Positions 54,942 to 61,731 of a DNA stretch of 64,000 nt are shown here, one piece after another (the stretch's first letter is position 1; the number at the start of each line of letters is the position of its first letter). The notes under the pieces were generated by a model. That model did not search any database and was not told the DNA's origin. It saw only the letters and a program-made list of their open reading frames with translations. The position numbers and the translations under genes are program-made. The stretch is from Streptomyces sp. NBC_00247 (GTDB lineage Bacteria; Actinomycetota; Actinomycetes; Streptomycetales; Streptomycetaceae), in the NCBI RefSeq assembly GCF_036188265.1, contig NZ_CP108093.1:1054001-1118000 (forward strand). Reading direction: 5' to 3'.

Positions 54942-56168
54942 ATGAAAGCCGGTCCTTCCCAGGAGGAAATCCGCCGGCACAACCTCAGTACGCTGCTGCG
55001 CCACGTCCATCTCGGCGGCCCTGCCTCCCGGACCGTTCTCGCCGAGCGCATGGGAGTCAACCGCAGCACCGTGCTGGGCCTGGTCAGTGAACTCACCGCC
55101 GCCGGCCTCGTGCGCGAGGAACTCCCGCGCGACACCGGCCGGGCGGGACGGCCCTCGCTGGTCGTACGGCCCGATTCCGCACGCGCGTACGTCCTGGCGT
55201 TCGACATCGGTGTCGACCGTCTGACGGCCGCCCGCATCGGCCTGGGCGGCCTCTTCCTGGACCGGCGCGAGATCCCCTGGCCGGGGGCGGGCCCCCAACG
55301 CCCCGGCGAGGTCGCGGACGCACTCACGGGGGCGGCCCGGCGGATGCTGGCCGCCACCCCGCCCGGCAGCCACTGCGTCGGCGTGGGGGTCGCGGTGCGC
55401 GGCATCGTCCGCCACCCCGACGGGCTGGTCCGTTTCGCTCCCAACCTGGGCTGGGAGGAGGAGGACTTCGGCGCTCAGCTCGCCGACCGCCTCGGCATCT
55501 CCGTCCCGGTCACCATCGGCAACGAGGCCAACGTAGCGGCCCTCGCCGAGCACCTGCGCGGTGCCGGAGTCGGCTGCCGGAACCTCGTCTACCTGCACGG
55601 CGGCATCGGCATCGGGGCCGGCGTCATCGTGGACGGACGGCTGCTGCGCGGCGACGACGGGTACGGCGGCGAGGTCGGCCACATGATCGTGAACCCGCAC
55701 GGCGGCAGACGCTGCGGTTGCGGCGCCATCGGCTGCCTGGAAGCCGAAGCCGGTTCCCGTGCCCTGCTGGAGGCGGCCCGGCGTGACGTCCGTACGCCGG
55801 GCCACGACACGGTACGCGCCGTCATCGACGCCGCCGACCGGGGGGACGTCGTCGCCCGCGCCGCTCTGCACCGCGTCGGCGACTGGCTCGGTGTCGGGGT
55901 CGCCAACCTGGTCAACGTCTTCAACCCGGGAACGGTGGTCTTCGGCGGTGTGCTCCGGGACGTCTTCCTCGGCGCGGCGGCGCAGGTACGCAGCCGCATC
56001 AACACGACCGCGCTGCGGGCCTCCCGCGAGAACCTCCGGCTGCGGGTCTGCGAGCTGGGCGACGCCACGGTGCTGATCGGCGCCGCCGAACTCGCCTTCT
56101 CGGAGAGCCTGGACAACCCCTTGGAGGTCCTGGCCCGGCTCGACGGGCAGGGGGCACTCGTCGAATAG
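54942..56168 (+). CDS. ROK-family transcriptional regulator
   Basis: A 408-residue ROK protein. The N-terminal winged helix (about 10-70) has RTVLAERMGVNRSTVLGLVSEL. The ROK sugar-kinase-like domain has GGIGIGAGVIVDG, GGEVGHMIV and the zinc motif CGCGAIGCLEA. It is 9 bases after xylH, so it is in the same transcript and probably represses it by binding upstream of xylF when xylose is absent. In S. coelicolor a ROK regulator next to xylFGH (Rok7B7) also affects antibiotic production. Confidence 0.9.
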   Translation: MKAGPSQEEIRRHNLSTLLRHVHLGGPASRTVLAERMGVNRSTVLGLVSELTAAGLVREELPRDTGRAGRPSLVVRPDSARAYVLAFDIGVDRLTAARIGLGGLFLDRREIPWPGAGPQRPGEVADALTGAARRMLAATPPGSHCVGVGVAVRGIVRHPDGLVRFAPNLGWEEEDFGAQLADRLGISVPVTIGNEANVAALAEHLRGAGVGCRNLVYLHGGIGIGAGVIVDGRLLRGDDGYGGEVGHMIVNPHGGRRCGCGAIGCLEAEAGSRALLEAARRDVRTPGHDTVRAVIDAADRGDVVARAALHRVGDWLGVGVANLVNVFNPGTVVFGGVLRDVFLGAAAQVRSRINTTALRASRENLRLRVCELGDATVLIGAAELAFSESLDNPLEVLARLDGQGALVE

Positions 56169-56195
56169 CCGGCCGGCTCCGAAAGCGGGACGGTC

Positions 56196-56468
56196 TCAGG
56201 CGGACCGCGTCAGTTTCCGGGCGGTGGCGCAGTGCGGGGTGCGCCGGTGGCGCCACAGCTGCGCGAGCGTGATTCCGAACAGCACGGTGAACACGCCGAG
56301 GAGGACGCCCGCGATCTCCAACTGCCCTCCCCCGCGGACCGCGTGGTCCTCATCCCGGGTGAGCAGGACCAGCAGGGACAGCAGGGCGCCCACCAGGTAG
56401 ACGGAGCGTACCCGCCGCAACTGCCGCAGCGCCCGGGGAGCCAGAGCCACACGCCTCATCGATGCCAT
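56196..56468 (-). CDS. Small two-helix membrane protein
   Basis: A 90-residue protein with two hydrophobic segments (SVYLVGALLSLLVLLT and IAGVLLGVFTVLFGITLAQLW), a basic N-terminus (RRVALAPRALRQLRR) and a basic C-terminal tail. The ATG at 56468 has GGAG six bases before it. Its stop is 27 bases from the end of the convergent ROK gene. I do not recognise the family. Confidence 0.65.
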   Translation of the reverse strand: MASMRRVALAPRALRQLRRVRSVYLVGALLSLLVLLTRDEDHAVRGGGQLEIAGVLLGVFTVLFGITLAQLWRHRRTPHCATARKLTRSA

Positions 56469-56530
56469 GGGGGACTCCTGCCCCGAACGGGGCCGCGCAG
56501 ACCCTTCGTTGGTCGCGGGAGGAGCGGTGA

Positions 56531-56998
56531 CTACGAGGAGCCGAGCCGGATCCGCATCGTGGGGGAGCGCGGGACCTCGAAGCCGAGGGACTCGTAGAGG
56601 CCCGCTCCGTCCGCTGTCGCGTTGAGGTCGACCATGGTCACCTCGGTCTCCTCGGCGAACCAGCGCAGCAACTCCTCGGTGCAGGCGCGCGCGTAGCCCT
56701 TGCGGCGGGCGACCGGTTCGGTGCTGACGTTGAAGACGTGCCCGCGCAGGCCGCTGAGACTGCTGGGCCCGGGGGCGCGGTGGTCGCAGGCGCCGGCCGC
56801 GCCGCTGACGCGCGCGCCCCGCGGCCCGACCGCCACCCCCATGTCGGCCAGCATCAGCCCTCGGAGCCGTACCAGGGCGGGTACGTCGTCGGCCGTGGCG
56901 ACGAGAGCGACGACCCGCAGACCTTCGCCGTCCGTGAGGGCGACCGCTATCTGACGTACACGCTGCCGGGCGGCGCGCTCGCCGACTTCGTCTGGCAC
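56531..56998 (-). CDS. GNAT acetyltransferase, shortened and probably non-functional
   Basis: The C-terminal part is a clear GNAT acetyl-CoA site (GHVFNVSTEPVARRKGYARA with the RxxGxA pocket, then GAGLYESLGFEVPRS). The N-terminal part (ATADDVPALVRLRGLMLADMG) is also family-like. Only about 25 residues separate these where family members usually have about 60-70, so the central strands are missing. The first 20 or so residues are read from sequence opposite a glycoside-hydrolase remnant and are probably not original. It is likely a deletion product; the start at 56998 is doubtful. Confidence 0.5.
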   Translation of the reverse strand: MPDEVGERAARQRVRQIAVALTDGEGLRVVALVATADDVPALVRLRGLMLADMGVAVGPRGARVSGAAGACDHRAPGPSSLSGLRGHVFNVSTEPVARRKGYARACTEELLRWFAEETEVTMVDLNATADGAGLYESLGFEVPRSPTMRIRLGSS

Positions 56999-57421
56999 TC
57001 CGGCCGCGTCTCGGGCACGGACGGCACGCCGGTGGCCCCGGCGGGCTGGACCGCCTCCACCTCCACCACGGGCACGGCGGCGGACGCCGTCGACGACGAC
57101 GCAAGCACCCGCTTCTCCTCGGGCGCGGCGCAGGCCCCCGGTCAGTACCTCCAGGTCGACCTGGGCAAGAAGGGCCGGGCGGACCGGGTGGTCTTCGACA
57201 CCGGCTCATCGACCGGCGACTACCCGCGCGGCTACACGGCGTCGGTGAGCACCGACGGCACACACTGGACCGACGTGGTCACCGACGCTCCGGGCGCCGG
57301 TCAGTTCACCACCGTCGACCTCCCCCACCGCCAGGTGCGTTACGTCCGGCTGACGCTCACCGCGTCGGCCGGCAACTGGTGGAGCGTGGCGGACGTCCGC
57401 GCCTGCACCGACCCCCGCTGA
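56890..57421 (+). pseudogene. 3' remnant of a glycoside hydrolase with F5/8 type C (discoidin) domain
   Basis: Plus-strand reading ends with QTFAVREGDRYLTYTLPGG, the last strand of a GH30-like beta-sandwich, then a complete F5/8C carbohydrate-binding domain (PAGWTASTSTTGTAADAVDD, a middle with YLQVDLGKKGRADRVVFDTG and VRYVRLTLTASAGNWWSVAD), and stops at 57421. The catalytic barrel and any signal peptide are absent; upstream the frame runs into the antisense of the shortened acetyltransferase. It is a rearrangement scar, and the enzyme is lost. Confidence 0.7.
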
Positions 57422-57458
57422 CGGTCGCCTTCACCGAACCACCCGGCGCGGCCGCTCC

Positions 57459-58475
57459 TCAATCCCGGGGAGCGGCCGTGCTGTTGCGTACGACGAGGCT
57501 CGTGGCGAGCTCCATGCGCGTGGTCATGGGGACTTCGTCGCGGAGCCGTACCAGCATCTGGACCGCCTCCTCGGCCATCTGCCGCAGCGGCTGGTGGACG
57601 GTGGTGAGGGCGGGGCTGGACCAGCGGGCGATCGGCACGTCGTCGAACCCGACCACGGAGAGGTCGTGCGGGACGCGCAGTCCGCTGACCCGCGCCGCTT
57701 CGAGCACGCCGAGCGCCTGGAGGTCGCTGCCCGCGAAGATCGCGGTGGGCGGGTCGGGCAGGGCGAGCAGTTCCATCGTCCGGTCGTAGCCGCCTTCGAC
57801 GTGGAAGTCGCCGTAGAGCACCAGGTCGGAGGAGGCTTCCAGGCCGGCCATGCTCATCGCGGAGCGGTAGCCGTCCAGCCGGGCGAGGGAGCAGATCATG
57901 TCCTCGGGGCCGGTGATGATGCCGATCCGGCGGTGGCCCAGCTCGATGAGGTGGCGGGTCGCGGCGAGGCCGCCGCTCCAGTTCGCCGAACCGACCGAGG
58001 GGACGTCGGGTTCGGGGTCGCCGGCCGGGTCGATGATCACGAAGGGGATCGACCGGGACCGCAGCTGCTGCTTGAACTCCACCGGGAGCGCCGAGAAGAC
58101 CAGCACCACACCGAGCGGGCGGCGTTGGAGCACCCCTTCGATCCACTCGGGGCTCGGCGAGTGACGGGTACCGCTCTCGGTGAGCACCACACCGGCCCCG
58201 TGGAGCTTGGCCACGTTCTCCACGCCCTTGATGAGCTCCATCGCCCAGATGCTCTCCAGCTCGTGGAAGACGAGCTCGATCAGCGGGGCCTCGCGGGCGG
58301 AGCGGGTCGTCCGCCGGTAGGAGTGCGTCTCCAGCAGGCGTTCCACCTTGACCCGGGTCGGCGCGGCAACGTCCTGTCTGCCGTTCAGCACCTTCGAAAC
58401 TGTCGAAATGGAGACGCCGGCCTGTTGGGCCACCTGGGCAAGGGTGATGCGGCCCACGTTCTCGTCATCGCGCAT
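57459..58475 (-). CDS. bxlR: LacI-family repressor, BxlR-like
   Basis: A 338-residue LacI/GalR regulator. The HTH is ITLAQVAQQAGVSISTVSKVLNG (10-32), and the sugar-binding core has RRPLGVVLVFSAL, IIDPAGDPEPDVPSVG and SVVGFDDVPIARWSSPALTTVHQP. The ATG at 58475 gives the family length; no strong ribosome site is seen, so the mRNA may be leaderless. It is divergent from the beta-xylosidase ABC operon, the arrangement of bxlR and bxlEFGA in Streptomyces. It should repress that operon and release it on binding xylobiose or a related sugar. Confidence 0.85.
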   Translation of the reverse strand: MRDDENVGRITLAQVAQQAGVSISTVSKVLNGRQDVAAPTRVKVERLLETHSYRRTTRSAREAPLIELVFHELESIWAMELIKGVENVAKLHGAGVVLTESGTRHSPSPEWIEGVLQRRPLGVVLVFSALPVEFKQQLRSRSIPFVIIDPAGDPEPDVPSVGSANWSGGLAATRHLIELGHRRIGIITGPEDMICSLARLDGYRSAMSMAGLEASSDLVLYGDFHVEGGYDRTMELLALPDPPTAIFAGSDLQALGVLEAARVSGLRVPHDLSVVGFDDVPIARWSSPALTTVHQPLRQMAEEAVQMLVRLRDEVPMTTRMELATSLVVRNSTAAPRD

Positions 58476-58543
58476 GGTGAGAAGCATAGGGCACGAACAA
58501 TTGGCCAACAGAGATAACAAATCAGCAACTTGAGCCGCGAGGG

Positions 58544-58615
58544 TTGACCCCTCCAGTCGCCGAGCCCTAGCGTCCCGACGCATGAAGTTTCGGTAATGAA
58601 GCCGAAACATTTTCG
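58544..58615 (+). promoter_or_regulatory. bxlE promoter with LacI-type operators
   Basis: A TTGACC -35 (58544-58549) and TAGCGT -10 (58568-58573) are 18 bases apart. GTTTCGG-N8-CCGAAAC (58587-58593 and 58602-58608) is a perfect inverted repeat a few bases past the likely start point, and CGAAA-N3-TTTCG overlaps it at 58603-58615. Both would block transcription when bound by the divergent LacI repressor. Confidence 0.72.
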
Positions 58616-58627
58616 AGAGGCGAGACG

Positions 58628-59929
58628 ATGACGCGACGCACACGGCTCCCACGTACCGCGGTTGTCGGCGGGGCCGTCATGGCCATGTCGCTGTCCCTGG
58701 CGGCCTGCGGAGGGGACGACTCCGCGTCCGGCGGCGACAAGATCCACGTACTGGTCTACGGGGACGCCACGAACAAGGTGGAGAACCAGCTCGTCGCCAC
58801 CTTCAACAAGACCTCGAAGGTCAAGGTGGTCCTGGACACCATCCCGGGCGCCGACTACCAGGCCAAGCTCCAGACGATCATCAACAGCAAGCAGGCGCCG
58901 GACGTCTTCTTCAACTGGGGCGGCGGCAGCATCAAGCCCTTCGTCGACGCCGGACTGCTCCTCCCGCTGGACGACTTCATCGCGAAGGACCCGGGACTCA
59001 AGGACAACTTCCTCCCGTCCGTGTTCAACAGCACCGTGGTGGACGGCAAGGCCTACGGCGTCCCGATGCGCGGTACGCAGCCGGTGCTGATGTTCAACAA
59101 CAGCAAGGTGCTCAAGGAGAACGGCCTGGCAGCCCCCAAGACCTGGGACGAGCTGTTGAACGCCGTGAAGGTCCTCAAGTCGAAGGACGTCACCCCGATC
59201 GCCCTCGGCGGCGGCGACAAGTGGCCGACGCTGATGTGGTTCGAGTACCTCTTCGACCGTGTCGCCGGCCCCGAGCTCATCCAGAAGGCCATCAAGGGTG
59301 ACAAGGACGTCTGGGCGACCGACGACAGCAAGGCGGCGCTCAACAAGCTCAAGGAGCTCATCGACGCCGGCGCCTTCGGCACCAACTTCGACTCCGTGAA
59401 GTTCACCGACGGCGGCTCGCCCACGCTGCTCGCCACCGGCAAGGCGGCCTTCGAACTGATGGGTTCGTGGGAGTACTCGACCCTCCAGGACTCCCAGCCC
59501 GACTTCGCCAAGTCGGACCTCGACTACAGCGCCTTCCCCAGCGTCGACGGCGGCAAGGGTGCCCCGACCGACATCGTCGGCAACACCAACAACTTCTACT
59601 CCGTGCTGAAGAAGACCAAGCACCCGGAGGAGGTCGCCGAGTTCCTGAAGCTCATGTACTCCGACCAGTTCGTGAAGGCGCAGCTCTCGATCGGCAACCT
59701 GCCGACCACGACCAACACCGAAGCGCAGCTGGACACCGCCGCCAGCCCCGACTACGCGCACTTCCAGTACGACCTCGTCAAGAACGCGCCCTCCTTCCAG
59801 CTCTCCTGGGACCAGGCGTACCCGCAGACCGCCGGAACGGCCCTGTCGACCGCGGTGCAGCAGTTCTTCAACGGCGGGATCGACGTGGACGGCTTCATCA
59901 AGGCGATGCAGGGCCTGCCCACCTCCTGA
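58628..59929 (+). CDS. bxlE: Carbohydrate ABC transporter substrate-binding lipoprotein, BxlE-like
   Basis: A 433-residue family 1 solute-binding protein with a lipoprotein signal (lipobox LAAC, Cys27). The mature protein has VFFNWGGGSIKPFVDAGLL, PMRGTQPVLMFNNSKVLKE and a C-terminal helix set typical of oligosaccharide binders. GAGAGGCGAG precedes the ATG. It is the first gene of the BxlEFGA-type operon and probably binds xylobiose or short xylo-oligosaccharides. The ligand is inferred from the GH3 enzyme at the end of the operon. Confidence 0.86.
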   Translation: MTRRTRLPRTAVVGGAVMAMSLSLAACGGDDSASGGDKIHVLVYGDATNKVENQLVATFNKTSKVKVVLDTIPGADYQAKLQTIINSKQAPDVFFNWGGGSIKPFVDAGLLLPLDDFIAKDPGLKDNFLPSVFNSTVVDGKAYGVPMRGTQPVLMFNNSKVLKENGLAAPKTWDELLNAVKVLKSKDVTPIALGGGDKWPTLMWFEYLFDRVAGPELIQKAIKGDKDVWATDDSKAALNKLKELIDAGAFGTNFDSVKFTDGGSPTLLATGKAAFELMGSWEYSTLQDSQPDFAKSDLDYSAFPSVDGGKGAPTDIVGNTNNFYSVLKKTKHPEEVAEFLKLMYSDQFVKAQLSIGNLPTTTNTEAQLDTAASPDYAHFQYDLVKNAPSFQLSWDQAYPQTAGTALSTAVQQFFNGGIDVDGFIKAMQGLPTS

Positions 59930-59962
59930 CCGCGCTCCACCATCCGACTTGGAACACCTCTC

Positions 59963-60913
59963 ATGACCACAACTGCCACCGCGGTCTCCGCGGCCAGCAA
60001 AGGGGTCCAGGGGAGCGGCCGCGGACCCGGCCGCTCCCGTGAAGGCGCCGGCCGCCCCGGCTTTGCCTGGGCGGCTCCGGCTGCCGTCTTCTTCGGCCTC
60101 TTCGCCATCGTCCCGCTCTTCCTGGTCGTCGCCCTCTCCTTCGCGAGCTGGAACGGACTCTCCGACCCCGAGTTCACCGGTCTCGACAACTGGAAGAAGC
60201 TGTTCGACGACCCGATCCTGATCAAGAGCCTCTGGCTCAGCGTGCTGCTCACCTTCCTGGGCGTCGCCGTGCAGACGCCGCTCTCCATCCTGTTGGGGGT
60301 GTGGGCGGCCGGCCACCAGCGCAACCGGGCCGTGCTGTCCGCGATCTACTTCGTCCCGCTGCTGCTCTCCGCCACGGCCGTCTCGGTGCTGTGGCGCGCG
60401 GTGCTCGACCCCAACTTCGGTGTCCCCGCGCAGGCCGAGTGGCTGTTCGGCGACGGGAACCTGTTCGGCCAACAGGCCAGCGCGATCGGGGTCCTCATCT
60501 TCGTCAGCACCTGGCAGTTCACCCCGCTGCACACCCTGATCTACCAGGGCGCGGCGCGTTCGGTGCCCCGGGTGCTCTACCAGGCCGCGGAGATCGACGG
60601 GGCGGGCCGGTACCGGCAGTTCTTCCACATCACGCTGCCGCAGCTGCGCAACAGTGTCGTCACCTCGATGATCCTGATGGTGGTCGGCGGTCTGACGACG
60701 TTCGACACCGTCCTCATCCTCACCCAGGGCGGGCCGGGCACGGACACCACGATCAGCGCCTACTACATGTACCAGAAGGCCTTCAAGACCTTCGACTACG
60801 GGACGGCATCGGCCATCGGCGTGATGTTGATCCTGGTCGCCACGGTCATTTCGCTGGTGATGGTGCGCCTCACGGGCTACGACAAGATGAACAGCACCAT
60901 GGAGGGCATGTGA
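59963..60913 (+). CDS. bxlF: Carbohydrate ABC transporter permease 1, BxlF-like
   Basis: A 316-residue MalF-type permease with six helices. The EAA loop is YQAAEIDGAGRYRQFFHITLP, which contacts the ATPase (MsiK in Streptomyces, encoded elsewhere). No ATPase gene is present in this operon, as expected for MsiK-dependent importers. The ATG overlaps nothing upstream; its TGA overlaps the BxlG GTG. Confidence 0.9.
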   Translation: MTTTATAVSAASKGVQGSGRGPGRSREGAGRPGFAWAAPAAVFFGLFAIVPLFLVVALSFASWNGLSDPEFTGLDNWKKLFDDPILIKSLWLSVLLTFLGVAVQTPLSILLGVWAAGHQRNRAVLSAIYFVPLLLSATAVSVLWRAVLDPNFGVPAQAEWLFGDGNLFGQQASAIGVLIFVSTWQFTPLHTLIYQGAARSVPRVLYQAAEIDGAGRYRQFFHITLPQLRNSVVTSMILMVVGGLTTFDTVLILTQGGPGTDTTISAYYMYQKAFKTFDYGTASAIGVMLILVATVISLVMVRLTGYDKMNSTMEGM

Positions 60914-61731
60914 GCAGGCGCCGTCCCAATCTCCTCGCCGGCTTCGGCTCCACCGTCTGGCTTCTCGTGGTCGGCCTCCCGCTCTACGTGATGCTGGTCG
61001 CGACCTTCCAGAACCGCGCCGATTACGGGTCGAACGGGCCGTTCGCCCTGCCCGAGCACTTCACTCTCGACAACTACATCAACGACTTCAACAGCGGGTT
61101 CGGGCAGTACTTCCTGAACACCGTGATCGTGACCCTCTCCGTGGTCGCCATCGTGGTCCTGCTCGTGGCGCCGCTGTCGTACGCGATCGTCCGCAGCCGC
61201 AGCCGCGTGACCGGCATGGTGTTCCGGCTCTTCCTGCTGGGGCTCGCCATTCCCTCGCAGGCCGTGATCGTGCCCATGTTCTTCGCGATGAGCGAGGCGG
61301 GGCTCTACGACAACCTCCTCGGCATCATCCTGCCGACGGCGGCCTTCGCGATGCCGGTGTGCGCCCTCATCCTCACCGGCGTGATGCGCGACATCACCCC
61401 GGAGCTGTACGAGGCCATGACGATGGACGGCGCCACCCACCGCCGGGTCTTCTTCCAGCTGGTGCTGCCGCTCTCCAAGAGCGGGATCTCCACCATCGTC
61501 GTCTTCTCCGCCCTCCAGGCGTGGAACGGCTTCCTCTTCCCGCTCGTGCTGACGCAGTCGGCCGGGTCCAAGGTCATCACCATGGGCCTCTACGACTTCC
61601 AGACCGAGCACGGGGTCGACATGCCGGGGATGCTCGCGGCTGTCGTGCTGTCCATGCTCCCCATCCTGCTCGTATATCTGTTCGCCCGCCGAGCCCTGGT
61701 ACAGGGGCTGATGGGAGTCGGAGGAAAGTGA
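60910..61731 (+). CDS. bxlG: Carbohydrate ABC transporter permease 2, BxlG-like
   Basis: A 273-residue MalG-type permease with six helices and the EAA loop YEAMTMDGATHRRVFFQLVLP. The GTG at 60910 overlaps the BxlF stop (GTGA) and the TGA overlaps the GH3 start. It pairs with BxlF to form the channel; the frame is open much further upstream but that is antisense-style read-through of bxlF codons. Confidence 0.9.
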   Translation: MSRRRPNLLAGFGSTVWLLVVGLPLYVMLVATFQNRADYGSNGPFALPEHFTLDNYINDFNSGFGQYFLNTVIVTLSVVAIVVLLVAPLSYAIVRSRSRVTGMVFRLFLLGLAIPSQAVIVPMFFAMSEAGLYDNLLGIILPTAAFAMPVCALILTGVMRDITPELYEAMTMDGATHRRVFFQLVLPLSKSGISTIVVFSALQAWNGFLFPLVLTQSAGSKVITMGLYDFQTEHGVDMPGMLAAVVLSMLPILLVYLFARRALVQGLMGVGGK

